Positions 50,167 to 59,481 of a DNA stretch of 64,000 nucleotides are shown here, one piece after another. Positions within the stretch are counted from its first letter, which is position 1; the number at the start of each line of letters is the position of its first letter. The stretch covers positions 14,007-78,006 of the forward strand of contig CAZKZP010000011.1 of assembly GCA_964557295.1 (NCBI GenBank). Reading direction: 5' to 3'. The position numbers and the translations under genes were made by a program. Source of the DNA: JBFMHP01 sp964557295 (GTDB lineage Bacteria; Pseudomonadota; Gammaproteobacteria; RBG-16-57-12). Under the pieces are notes generated by a model, which was not told the origin of the DNA, made no database searches, and saw nothing but the letters and a program-made list of their open reading frames with translations.

Positions 50167-51875
50167 TCGAAGAGAAGATCCAAGCCATCAATCCGCGGCG
50201 CCAGCACATCGCCCTCGCCCTCATCGGCGTGGTGATGGTGCTGCTGCTCGCGCGCACCGCCTACCTCCATTTGATCGAGAAGGATTTTCTACAGGGAGAG
50301 GGCGATGCAAGGCATCAGCGCGTCGTGCAGGTGCCGGCCCATCGCGGCATGATCCTCGATCGCGAAGGCGAGCCGCTGGCGGCTAGCGCGCCGGTGGATT
50401 CGGTGTGGGCCCAGCCGCAGGAGTTGCTCACGGCCAGGGCGCAATGGCCGCAGCTCAACAAGTTGCTCGATGTGAATGTCGAGCGGGCGTTGTCCGGGCG
50501 CGAGACGCGCGAGTTCGTCTATCTGCGCCGGCACATCGATCCCTCGCTCGGCGAGCAGGCGATGGCCTTGGGGATTCCCGGCGTGGCCATGCAGCGCGAG
50601 TACCGGCGGTTTTACCCGATGGGCGAGGTGTCCTCGCACATCGTGGGATTCACCGATATCGACAACGCCGGGCAGGAAGGCGCCGAGCTGGCCTTCGATG
50701 AGGGGCTGCGCGGCGAGCCGGGTCAGCGCCGCGTCATTCGTGACCGCCTGGGCCGGGTGGTGGAGGACGTGGAGTTCATCCGCCAGCCCAAGCCGGGCAA
50801 CAACCAGCGCTTGAGCATCGATCGCCGGGTGCAATATCTCGCGTATCGCGAGTTGAAGGCGGCGGTGCAGCGCAACCGCGCGCGCGCGGGCTCGATGGTG
50901 GTGATGGATGTGGCGAGCGGCGAGATCCTGGCGCTGGTCAATCAGCCGTCGTTCAATCCGAACAACCGCGATGAATTGCGCAGTGACCATTACCGCAATC
51001 GCGCGCTCACCGACATCTTCGAGCCCGGCTCCACGGTCAAGCCGTTTACGGTGGCCGCGGCGCTGGATTCCAAGGCTGTCTCCGGGGGCGTGGTGATCAA
51101 CACCCATCCGGGATTCATGCGCATTTCCGGCAGCACGGTGAAGGATTTGCGCGATTACGGCCTGGTGGATTTGACGACGCTGATCAAGAAATCGAGCAAT
51201 GTCGGCGCCGCCAAGCTGTCGCTGGAGACCGAGCCGGAAGCGCTCTGGAACATCTTGTCCGGCCTGGGATTCGGCGGTGCGCCGAGCAGCGGCTTCCCCG
51301 GCGAGACCACGGGCCATCTGCCGCACTTCAGCGCCTGGCGCAATGTTCACCGCGTTACCTTGTCCTATGGATATGGCCTGTCGGTGACGCCCCTGCAGCT
51401 GGCGCAGGCGTATTCGATCCTGGCCAATGGCGGCCGTCACCTCGCGCCGACCTTCGTGCCGCGCCGGGCGGGCGAAGTCATTGCGGGTGATCAGGTGATC
51501 TCCGCGCAGACCGCGCTGCAGGTGCGCACGATGATGGAGTCCGTGGTGCACGAAGGCGGCACGGCGATGCAGGCGGCGATCCCGGGTTATCGCGTGGCCG
51601 GCAAGACCGGCACGGTGCGCAAGGCCGGCGCCGGCGGTTACATCGAGGATCAATATCTTTCGGTGTTTGCCGGTATGGCGCCGGCGAGCAATCCGCGCCT
51701 GGCCATGGTGGTGGTGATCGATGAGCCGCGCGGTGAGGAGTATTACGGCGGCGCGGTGGCCGCGCCGGTGTTCGCGAGCGTGATGGCCGGTGCGCTGCGC
51801 TTGTTGGACATTGCGCCGGATGATGTATCGACCATGGGGATTCAACTAGCAATGGCGGGAGGTCATCGCCAATGA
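50163..51875 (+). CDS. ftsI: Septal peptidoglycan transpeptidase FtsI (PBP3)
   Basis: 570 residues. One membrane helix (about 17-37), a pedestal domain and the transpeptidase domain (about 240-560). The active-site motifs are S290-TVK293 (EPGSTVKPF), SSN (344-346) and KTGT (481-484). Cross-links septal peptidoglycan together with FtsW. ATG 50163 is fixed by the 4-nt overlap with ftsL, and the stop overlaps murE. Confidence 0.96.
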   Translation: MIEEKIQAINPRRQHIALALIGVVMVLLLARTAYLHLIEKDFLQGEGDARHQRVVQVPAHRGMILDREGEPLAASAPVDSVWAQPQELLTARAQWPQLNKLLDVNVERALSGRETREFVYLRRHIDPSLGEQAMALGIPGVAMQREYRRFYPMGEVSSHIVGFTDIDNAGQEGAELAFDEGLRGEPGQRRVIRDRLGRVVEDVEFIRQPKPGNNQRLSIDRRVQYLAYRELKAAVQRNRARAGSMVVMDVASGEILALVNQPSFNPNNRDELRSDHYRNRALTDIFEPGSTVKPFTVAAALDSKAVSGGVVINTHPGFMRISGSTVKDLRDYGLVDLTTLIKKSSNVGAAKLSLETEPEALWNILSGLGFGGAPSSGFPGETTGHLPHFSAWRNVHRVTLSYGYGLSVTPLQLAQAYSILANGGRHLAPTFVPRRAGEVIAGDQVISAQTALQVRTMMESVVHEGGTAMQAAIPGYRVAGKTGTVRKAGAGGYIEDQYLSVFAGMAPASNPRLAMVVVIDEPRGEEYYGGAVAAPVFASVMAGALRLLDIAPDDVSTMGIQLAMAGGHRQ

Positions 51876-53401
51876 TGCCAGCTATCAAATTGTCGGAGTC
51901 CTGGATGTTGAGTGAGTTGCTTATCGATATCGGAAAGCTCGCCCGCGGCATGGATCGCGAGATCGGCGGCTTGAGCATGGACGCCGCGAGCCTGCGCCCC
52001 GGCGAGCTGTTTCTCGCCTGCGCCGGCGTGAAACGCCATGGGCGTGATTTCATCGATCAGGCCATCGCCAACGGCGCCGCCGCCGTGTTGTGCGAGGTCG
52101 AGGATGCGGAGAAACACGGCATCGTGCGGCTCGAAGGGATAGTACCGGTCATGCTGGCGTACGATCTCAAGCGCAAGATCGGCTACATCGCCGACCGCTT
52201 CTACGGCCAACCGTCGAAATACATGACGGTGATCGGCGTGACCGGCACCAATGGCAAGACCTCGACCAGCCAATTCATCGCCCAGGCGCTCAACCAAGAC
52301 GCGCCGTGCGGCGTCATCGGCACGCTCGGCTACGGCCTCTACGGCAAGCTCGACCAAGGCGAGCACACCACGCCGAATGCGATCCGCCTGCATGAGCTGC
52401 TCTCCCAGATGCGCGTGAAGGGGGCCAAGTCAGTTGCGATGGAAGTCTCTTCGCACGGCCTGGATCAAGGACGCGTCAACGGCGTGAGCTTCAATACCGC
52501 GGTGTTCACCAATCTGAGCCGCGATCACCTGGATTATCACGGCGACATGGGCCGCTATGGCGCGGCCAAGCGGCGCCTGTTCGACATGCCCGGCCTGCGC
52601 CACGCCGTCATCAACGCCGACGACGCCTTCGGCCGCGCGCTGATCCATAGCTATCGCGGCCACCTGGATCTGACCGCCTACAGCCTGCAACTGAAGACCG
52701 GCGCGCATGGCGTGCCGATGGTGGCCGGCGAAGATCTCGTGCTGAGCGACCGCGGCATCTCGATGACGGTGGTGAGCGGCGCGCAGCGCGCCCTGCTGCG
52801 CAGCCCCTTGCTCGGGAGATTCAACGCCTCGAATCTGCTGGCGGCGCTGGCGGTGCTGCTCAAGCTCGGCATGCCGCTCAGCGAGGCGGTCGAGCGCATC
52901 GCGGCGTGCCAGCCGGTCGACGGGCGCATGCAGTGTTATGGCGGTGGCGCGCAACCCTTGGTGGTGGTGGATTATGCGCACACCCCGGATGCATTGGAGC
53001 AGGTCTTGCTGGCCCTGCAAGAGCATTGCGCCGGTCAGCTGTGGTGCGTGTTCGGTTGCGGCGGGGACCGCGACAAGGGCAAGCGTCCCCTGATGGGCCG
53101 GGTGGCCGAGGCCTGCGCCGATCGTCTGATCGTGACCGACGACAATCCGCGCAGCGAGGACGGCGATGCGATCGTCAACGACATCCTCGCCGAGCTGGAG
53201 TTCAGCGAAACCATCGAAGTGATCCGCGACCGCGGCCAGGCGATCGCGCACGCCATCGCCCAGGCCCAGCCGGGTGACATCGTGCTGGTCGCCGGCAAGG
53301 GCCACGAGGACTATCAGATCATCGGCGCGCGGCGCCTGCCGTTCAGCGACAGCGCGGCGGTGGAGATGAATCTCGCGCTGCGCCGGGAAGGTATCCAGTA
53401 A
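51872..53401 (+). CDS. murE: UDP-MurNAc-L-Ala-D-Glu:meso-DAP ligase MurE
   Basis: 509 residues. ATP-binding loop GTNGKT at 125-130; the substrate-selecting motif is DNPR at 424-427, diagnostic of meso-diaminopimelate as third peptide residue. Three Mur-ligase domains in the usual order. ATG 51872 overlaps ftsI; a later ATG at 51905 is a plausible alternative because the family usually starts near LSELLIDIGKL. murF follows directly after the stop. Confidence 0.95.
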   Translation: MMPAIKLSESWMLSELLIDIGKLARGMDREIGGLSMDAASLRPGELFLACAGVKRHGRDFIDQAIANGAAAVLCEVEDAEKHGIVRLEGIVPVMLAYDLKRKIGYIADRFYGQPSKYMTVIGVTGTNGKTSTSQFIAQALNQDAPCGVIGTLGYGLYGKLDQGEHTTPNAIRLHELLSQMRVKGAKSVAMEVSSHGLDQGRVNGVSFNTAVFTNLSRDHLDYHGDMGRYGAAKRRLFDMPGLRHAVINADDAFGRALIHSYRGHLDLTAYSLQLKTGAHGVPMVAGEDLVLSDRGISMTVVSGAQRALLRSPLLGRFNASNLLAALAVLLKLGMPLSEAVERIAACQPVDGRMQCYGGGAQPLVVVDYAHTPDALEQVLLALQEHCAGQLWCVFGCGGDRDKGKRPLMGRVAEACADRLIVTDDNPRSEDGDAIVNDILAELEFSETIEVIRDRGQAIAHAIAQAQPGDIVLVAGKGHEDYQIIGARRLPFSDSAAVEMNLALRREGIQ

Positions 53402-54760
53402 ATGAGCACACTCATGACCATGTCGCTCGAACAAGCCGCCCGCGCGGTGAACGGCCGTTGCGTGGGTGCGAACGTGAGCTTTGCGCGCGTGAGCACCGAC
53501 GGCCGCAAGTCCTGCGCCGGCGCCTTGTTCATCGCCTTGGTCGGTCCGCGCTTCGATGCGCATGATTTCATCGATCAGGCCAAGGCGCAGGGCGCGGCCG
53601 CGGTCATGGTCTCGCGCACCGTGCATACCGATCTGCCGCAGCTGCTGGTGGATGACACCCGTCTGGCGCTGGGCCGTCTCGCGGCCTACTGGCGTGATCA
53701 GCTCGATGTGCGCGTGGTGGGCGTGACCGGCAGCAACGGCAAGACCACCACCAAGGAGATGATCGCCGCGATCCTGCGCCAGGCCGGTCCGGTGCTGGCC
53801 ACCGAGGGCAATCTGAACAACGACATCGGCATGCCGCTGACCTTGCTGCGCATGCAGCCGGAGCACCGCTATGCGGTGATCGAGATGGGCGCCAATCATC
53901 GCGGCGAGATCGCGTACATGACCCGGATCGCGCGCCCCGATGTGGCGGTGATCACCAACGCCGGCCCGGCGCATCTGGAAGGTTTCGGCGGACTCGATGG
54001 GGTCGCGCAAGGCAAGGGCGAGATCTATCAGGGCCTGGGGGCGGACGGCATCGCGGTGATCAACGCCGATGATGTCTATGCCGGATATTGGCGTGAAGTC
54101 GCCAAGCAATACACGCAACTCACCTTTGGTTTCAGCGCGCAGGCCGATGTCCAGGCGGACATGCGCGGCGATGCCTTCGGCAGCGAACTGACCATCCGTC
54201 ACGCCCAGGGTGAATTCACCGCGCACCTGGAATTGCCGGGCCGGCACAACGCCGCCAACGCCCTGGCCGCCGCCACGGTGGCGCTGGCGCTGGGGATCGC
54301 CCCCGCGCAGATCACCGCCGGCCTGCACACCATGCACGGGGTGCGCGGCCGCCTGCAACGGCGCGCCGCGCTCAACGGCGCCGCGCTCATCGATGACACC
54401 TACAACGCCAATCCCGCCTCGCTGGCCGCGGCGCTGAAGGTGCTCGCCGCCTGTCCGGGCGAGAAATACCTCGCGCTCGGCGACATGGGCGAGCTGGGCG
54501 AACAGACCGAGCAGTTGCATGCCGAGGCCGGCGCGCTCGCCAAAGCGTTGGGCGCCGACCGGCTCTACGCGGTCGGCCCGCTCAGCCGCCACGCGGCGGA
54601 ACGCTTCGGTGCGCAGGCGCGGCACTTCGCGCAGCAAGACGAATTGATCGCGGCCTTGCGTCAGGATCTGCACGCGGGTGCGACGCTGCTGGTGAAGGGT
54701 TCGCGCTCGGCGCGAATGGAGCATGTGGTCGAGGCGCTTGCAGCCCGGGAGGCGAACTGA
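53402..54760 (+). CDS. murF: UDP-MurNAc-tripeptide:D-Ala-D-Ala ligase MurF
   Basis: 452 residues. P-loop GSNGKT at 110-115 (VTGSNGKTTTKEM), the conserved EGNLNNDIGMPLTLL, and the C-terminal domain with DDTYNANPASL and LALGDMGELG. Adds D-Ala-D-Ala, made by the Ddl encoded downstream, to complete the pentapeptide. It starts immediately after murE and overlaps mraY by one base. Confidence 0.95.
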   Translation: MSTLMTMSLEQAARAVNGRCVGANVSFARVSTDGRKSCAGALFIALVGPRFDAHDFIDQAKAQGAAAVMVSRTVHTDLPQLLVDDTRLALGRLAAYWRDQLDVRVVGVTGSNGKTTTKEMIAAILRQAGPVLATEGNLNNDIGMPLTLLRMQPEHRYAVIEMGANHRGEIAYMTRIARPDVAVITNAGPAHLEGFGGLDGVAQGKGEIYQGLGADGIAVINADDVYAGYWREVAKQYTQLTFGFSAQADVQADMRGDAFGSELTIRHAQGEFTAHLELPGRHNAANALAAATVALALGIAPAQITAGLHTMHGVRGRLQRRAALNGAALIDDTYNANPASLAAALKVLAACPGEKYLALGDMGELGEQTEQLHAEAGALAKALGADRLYAVGPLSRHAAERFGAQARHFAQQDELIAALRQDLHAGATLLVKGSRSARMEHVVEALAAREAN

Positions 54761-55848
54761 TGCTGCTGTATCTGACCGAATATCTGGCCCAGTATCACTC
54801 GGGCTTCAATGTGTTTCAGTACCTGACGCTGCGCGCCATCCTCGGGGTACTGACCGCGCTGGCGATCTCGCTGTTGATTGGGCCGGCGATGATCCGCAAG
54901 CTCAGTCTGTCCCAGAAATCGGGCCAGCCGATCCGCACCGACGGTCCACAGTCGCATTTCAGCAAGGCCGGCACGCCCACGATGGGCGGGGCGCTGATCC
55001 TGGTCGCCATCGCCATCAGCACCTTGCTGTGGTCGGATTTGGGCAACCGCTATGTATGGATCGTGCTGGCTACCACCACGATCTTCGGCATCATCGGCTG
55101 GGTGGATGACTACAAGAAGCTCATCAAGAAGGACTCGAAGGGTCTGATCGCCCGCTACAAATACTTCTGGCAATCAGTGGGTGCCCTGGGCGCCGGCCTG
55201 GTGCTGTATTACACCGCGCAGACGCCGCTCGAGACCACCCTGATCATCCCGGTGTTCAAGGATGTCGCCCTGGAACTCGGCGTGGTGGCCTTCGTGCTGC
55301 TGACCTATTTCGTGATCGTCGGTTCGAGCAACGCGGTCAATCTCACCGACGGCCTCGATGGCCTGGCGATCATGCCCACGGTGATGGTGGCGGGCGCCCT
55401 CGGCGTGTTCGCCTATGTCACCGGCCATGTGAAATTCGCCAGCTATCTCGCCATTCCCTACATCCCCGGCGCCGGCGAGGTGGTGGTGTTCTGCGGCGCG
55501 ATGGTCGGGGCGGGGCTCGGCTTCCTCTGGTTCAACACCTATCCCGCGCAGGTATTCATGGGCGATATCGGCGCGCTCGCCCTCGGGGCGGCGCTCGGCG
55601 TAGTGGCGGTCATCGTGCGCCAGGAACTGGTGCTGTTCGTGATGGGCGGCGTGTTCGTGATGGAGACCGTGTCGGTGATCCTGCAGGTGGCCAGCTACAA
55701 GCTCACCGGACGGCGCATCTTCCGCATGGCACCGCTGCATCATCACTTTGAACTCAAGGGCTGGCCGGAGCCGCGCGTGATCGTGCGGTTCTGGATCATC
55801 ACGGTCATCCTGGTATTGATCGGCCTGGCGACGCTGAAGATCCGGTAA
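54760..55848 (+). CDS. mraY: Phospho-MurNAc-pentapeptide transferase MraY
   Basis: 362 residues with about ten membrane helices. Makes lipid I on undecaprenyl phosphate. Signature segments: SKAGTPTMGG, GWVDDYKKLIKK, NAVNLTDGLDGLA and the magnesium/uridine loop PLHHHFELKGWPE. Normal length, with single-base overlaps to murF and murD. Confidence 0.97.
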   Translation: MLLYLTEYLAQYHSGFNVFQYLTLRAILGVLTALAISLLIGPAMIRKLSLSQKSGQPIRTDGPQSHFSKAGTPTMGGALILVAIAISTLLWSDLGNRYVWIVLATTTIFGIIGWVDDYKKLIKKDSKGLIARYKYFWQSVGALGAGLVLYYTAQTPLETTLIIPVFKDVALELGVVAFVLLTYFVIVGSSNAVNLTDGLDGLAIMPTVMVAGALGVFAYVTGHVKFASYLAIPYIPGAGEVVVFCGAMVGAGLGFLWFNTYPAQVFMGDIGALALGAALGVVAVIVRQELVLFVMGGVFVMETVSVILQVASYKLTGRRIFRMAPLHHHFELKGWPEPRVIVRFWIITVILVLIGLATLKIR

Positions 55849-57212
55849 TGGAGACGAACTTGACGCTACCCCTCGATCCACACGCAACACATCCGCGCAC
55901 CCTGGTCGTCGGCCTGGGCAAGACCGGGGTGTCGTGCGCGCGCTTTCTGGTGCGCCGTGGCGAGACCGTGGCCGTGACCGACAGCCGGCTCGATCCGCCC
56001 GGATTGGCGCAGTTGCGCGAGGAACTGCCGGACGTGCCGGTGTTCGTCGGCGGCTTCGATGAGGCGGCCTTCCGCGCCGCCGAGCGTCTGGTGGTCAGCC
56101 CCGGCGTGGCCTTGAGCCATCCACTGATCCGCGCGGCGATGGAGCGCGGCGTCGAGGTCGTCGGCGATATCACCTTGTTCGCCGACCACGCCGATGCGCC
56201 GGTCGCCGCCATCACCGGCTCCAACGGCAAGAGTACCGTCACCACCGTGCTCGGCGAGATGGCCAAGCGCAGCGGCCTGGACGTGCGCGTCGGCGGCAAC
56301 ATCGGCATCCCGGCGCTCGATCTGCTGCAAGAGTCCGCGCCGGACCTCTACGTGCTGGAGCTCTCCAGCTTCCAGTTGGAGACTGTCTCGCATCTCAACG
56401 CCAAGGTCGCGGTGATCCTCAACGTCTCGCCCGATCACATGGACCGCTATGACAGTCTGGAGGTCTACGCCACCGCCAAGCGTGCGATCTACAACGGCAA
56501 CGGCGTGATGGTGCTCAATGACGACGACGCCGTGGTCGCGGCGATGGCCGAGCCGGGCCGCACGCTGCTGCATTTTACCCTGCATGAGCCGGGCGCGGGC
56601 GCCTTTGGCCTGCGCGAGCACGACGGCGCGGTGTATTTCGCCCACGGCGCACGATTGCTGATGAAGGTCGACGAGATGCGCATGGTCGGGCGGCACAACG
56701 CCGCCAATGCGCTCGCGGCCTTGGCCATGGGCAGCGCGCTGGGGCTGAAGATGGACGCGATGCTGCAAGTCCTGCGCGAGTTCCCCGGACTGGCGCACCG
56801 TTGCCAGCACGTGGCCACGCTCAACGGCGTGGGCTGGTACAACGATTCCAAGGGAACCAATGTCGGCGCGACGGTGGCGGCGATCGCGGGCATGCCCGGA
56901 CAGCTGGTGCTGATCGCCGGTGGTGATGGCAAGGGTGCTGATTTCGCGCCGCTGGCGCAGGCCGCCGCCGGCAAGGTCCGGGCCGTGGTGCTGATCGGCC
57001 GCGACGCACCGCTCATCGAGCAGGCCCTGCAGGGGCGGGTGCCGTGCCATCGCGCCGCGGACATGGCGCAGGCGGTGGCGCTCGCGCAGCAGCTGGCCCT
57101 GCCCGGTGACAACGTGCTGTTGTCACCGGCCTGCGCCAGCTTCGATATGTTCAAGGGCTTCGAGCATCGCGGCGAGGTGTTCGTCTCCCTGGTGCGGGGG
57201 TTGAGCGCATGA
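55848..57212 (+). CDS. murD: UDP-MurNAc-L-alanine:D-glutamate ligase MurD
   Basis: 454 residues. N-terminal UDP-binding domain with VVGLGKTGVSCARFL, P-loop GSNGKST, LSSFQLE and the C-terminal YNDSKGTNVGAT and SPACASFDMF. Adds D-Glu to UDP-MurNAc-L-Ala. Its stop overlaps ftsW by 4 nt. Confidence 0.96.
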   Translation: METNLTLPLDPHATHPRTLVVGLGKTGVSCARFLVRRGETVAVTDSRLDPPGLAQLREELPDVPVFVGGFDEAAFRAAERLVVSPGVALSHPLIRAAMERGVEVVGDITLFADHADAPVAAITGSNGKSTVTTVLGEMAKRSGLDVRVGGNIGIPALDLLQESAPDLYVLELSSFQLETVSHLNAKVAVILNVSPDHMDRYDSLEVYATAKRAIYNGNGVMVLNDDDAVVAAMAEPGRTLLHFTLHEPGAGAFGLREHDGAVYFAHGARLLMKVDEMRMVGRHNAANALAALAMGSALGLKMDAMLQVLREFPGLAHRCQHVATLNGVGWYNDSKGTNVGATVAAIAGMPGQLVLIAGGDGKGADFAPLAQAAAGKVRAVVLIGRDAPLIEQALQGRVPCHRAADMAQAVALAQQLALPGDNVLLSPACASFDMFKGFEHRGEVFVSLVRGLSA

Positions 57213-58396
57213 GTATCGCCGTCGCCAAGCTCAGAGCCCCGCGGATCACCAAACCCGGCAGCGATCTGTTCGTCGATTACTCGCTGCTCGCGCCGGTGCT
57301 GGCGCTGGTGTTTCTCGGCCTGATCATGGTGTGTTCGGCCTCGATCACCATCGCCGATCGCGAGTTGGGCTCCCCCTTCTATTATCTGTTACGGCAGATG
57401 TTCTACATCGGCGCCGGCGTGGCCGCGGCGATCGCGGCGGCGATGATCTCGCTGGAGCATTGGGAGCGCTTCAGCCCGATGCTGCTGCTCGCGGGCATCG
57501 TGCTGCTGATCCTGGTGCTGCTGCCGGGCATCGGCCGCGAGGTCAACGGCAGTCAACGCTGGATCATGCTCGGGCCGGTGAACCTGCAACCCTCGGAGCT
57601 GGTGAAGCTGTTTGCGATCCTTTATCTCTCCGGCTATCTGGTGCGCCGCGGCGCGGAGGTGCGCAGCACGATGAAGGGCTTTCTCAAGCCGATGGGCGTG
57701 TTGTCGCTGATCGGCGTGTTGCTGCTGCTGGAGCCCGACTTCGGCGCCATGGCGGTGATGATGGCCACCGCGCTGACGATGATGTTCCTGGCCGGCGTGC
57801 CGCTCCAGCGCTTCGCGGCGCTGATCGGCGTGGTCCTGCTGGCGTTCGTGGCGCTGATGCTCGCCGCGCCCTACCGCGTGCAGCGCCTGACCACCTTCCT
57901 CGATCCCTGGGCCGATCCGTTCAACAGCGGCTTTCAACTCACCCAGGCGCTGATCGCCTTCGGCCGCGGCGAGTGGTTCGGCGTCGGCCTGGGCAGCAGC
58001 ATCCAGAAGCTGTTCTATCTGCCGGAGGCCCACACCGACTTCCTGTTCGCGGTACTCGCCGAGGAGCTGGGTTTGCTCGGGGCGGCGGCGGTGATCCTGC
58101 TGTTTGGCTGGGTCGTCTGGCGCGCCTTTGCGATCGGCCGGCTGGCCGCCGAGAAGGGCATGCACTTCGCCAGCTTCCTGGCCTTTGGTCTAGGTACCTG
58201 GATCGCGTTGCAGGCCTTCATCAACATCGGGGTGAACATGGGTGTGCTGCCGACCAAGGGACTGACCCTGCCGCTGATGAGCTACGGCGGTAGCAGCATC
58301 GTGGTGATGGCGGTGGCCGTCGGTCTGCTACTGCGTATCTATCACGATGTCGGCGTGCGCGACGGCCTCGAGCCGCGCCGGAGGGTGCGCTCATGA
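57209..58396 (+). CDS. ftsW: Septal peptidoglycan glycosyltransferase FtsW
   Basis: 395 residues, SEDS family, about ten membrane helices. Polymerises lipid II at the septum with FtsI. Conserved: NGSQRWIMLGPVNLQPSELVK, LEPDFGAMAV, and near the C-terminus the loop around PTKGLTLPLMSYGGSS. An N-terminal cytoplasmic stretch of about 27 residues precedes helix 1. Overlaps murD and murG by 4 nt each. Confidence 0.96.
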   Translation: MSIAVAKLRAPRITKPGSDLFVDYSLLAPVLALVFLGLIMVCSASITIADRELGSPFYYLLRQMFYIGAGVAAAIAAAMISLEHWERFSPMLLLAGIVLLILVLLPGIGREVNGSQRWIMLGPVNLQPSELVKLFAILYLSGYLVRRGAEVRSTMKGFLKPMGVLSLIGVLLLLEPDFGAMAVMMATALTMMFLAGVPLQRFAALIGVVLLAFVALMLAAPYRVQRLTTFLDPWADPFNSGFQLTQALIAFGRGEWFGVGLGSSIQKLFYLPEAHTDFLFAVLAEELGLLGAAAVILLFGWVVWRAFAIGRLAAEKGMHFASFLAFGLGTWIALQAFINIGVNMGVLPTKGLTLPLMSYGGSSIVVMAVAVGLLLRIYHDVGVRDGLEPRRRVRS

Positions 58397-59481
58397 GCGG
58401 CGCGGCGCTGAAGGGACCGATCCTGATCATGGCCGGCGGCACCGGCGGGCATGTCTTCCCGGCGCTCGCGGTGGCCGAGAGCCTGCGCCAGCGGAATGTC
58501 GAGGTGCGCTGGCTCGGCGCCTCCCAGGGGATGGAAGCGGACATCGTGCCCAAGGCCGGGTTTCCGATCGATTACGTGACGATCTCCGGCCTGCGCGGCA
58601 AGGGTGCGCTCAGCTGGATCGCGGCGCCGTTCAAACTGTTGCGGGCGATGTGGCAGTCGCTGCGCATCATCCGCCGGATCAAGCCGGCGGCGGTGCTCGG
58701 CATGGGCGGCTTCGTCACTGGGCCGGCCGGGGTGGTCAGCGTATTGCTGGGCCGGCCCCTGGTGATCCACGAGCAAAACGCCATCGCCGGGATGACCAAC
58801 CGCCTGCTGGCGCGCATCGCCACCCGCGTGCTGGCCGCCTTTCCCGGCGTGTTCAAATCCGCCACGGTGACCGGCAACCCGGTGCGCGCGCAGATCGCCG
58901 CGCTGCCTTCCCCGGCGCAACGCATGGCCACGCATGGCGGCGAGCCGCTGCACCTGCTGGTGCTGGGCGGCAGCCTGGGCGCGCAGGCGCTCAACAGTGC
59001 GGTGCCGCAGGCCCTGGCCTTGATCCCGGAGAAGCAGCGGCCGTGGGTATGGCATCAGGCGGGCCGCCGCCATATCGAGGCGGCGCAGGCGGAGTATCGC
59101 AACGCCGGCATCGCCGGCCAGGTGGTGCCCTTCATCGACGAGATGGCCGAGGCCTACGCCTGGGCGGACATCGTGCTCTGCCGCGCCGGGGCACTCACGG
59201 TCTCCGAGCTGGCCGCCGCCGGGGTCGGGGCGATCCTCGTGCCCTATCCGCACGCGGTGGACGATCATCAAACCAGCAACGCGCGCTTCCTGGTCGACCA
59301 GGGCGCCGCGGTGCTGATTCAACAACACGAGCTGAGCGCGCAGGCGCTGGCCGAACTGCTCCGGGACCTGTCGGCGTCACGCAAGAAGATCGTGGCGATG
59401 GGCGAGGCGGCGCGTTCGCTCGCCCAACCGGAGGCGACGGCCGAGGTGGTGCGGCATTGTCTGGAGGTGGCCAATGGCTAA
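58393..59481 (+). CDS. murG: UDP-GlcNAc:lipid I transferase MurG
   Basis: 362 residues, GT-B glycosyltransferase on the cytoplasmic face of the membrane; converts lipid I to lipid II. Glycine-rich loops GGTGGHVFPALAVAE (about 16-30) and GGSLGAQALN, the membrane-contact region around FKLLRAMWQSLRIIRR, and VPYPHAVDDHQTSNA are present. Overlaps murC by 8 nt. Confidence 0.96.
   Translation: MSGAALKGPILIMAGGTGGHVFPALAVAESLRQRNVEVRWLGASQGMEADIVPKAGFPIDYVTISGLRGKGALSWIAAPFKLLRAMWQSLRIIRRIKPAAVLGMGGFVTGPAGVVSVLLGRPLVIHEQNAIAGMTNRLLARIATRVLAAFPGVFKSATVTGNPVRAQIAALPSPAQRMATHGGEPLHLLVLGGSLGAQALNSAVPQALALIPEKQRPWVWHQAGRRHIEAAQAEYRNAGIAGQVVPFIDEMAEAYAWADIVLCRAGALTVSELAAAGVGAILVPYPHAVDDHQTSNARFLVDQGAAVLIQQHELSAQALAELLRDLSASRKKIVAMGEAARSLAQPEATAEVVRHCLEVANG

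Noticed and set aside
52430..54724. Open frame of about 760 codons on the minus strand opposite murE and murF
   Set aside because: Antisense shadow of two certain genes, with His/Gln/Ala-rich low-complexity translation and no ribosome site.
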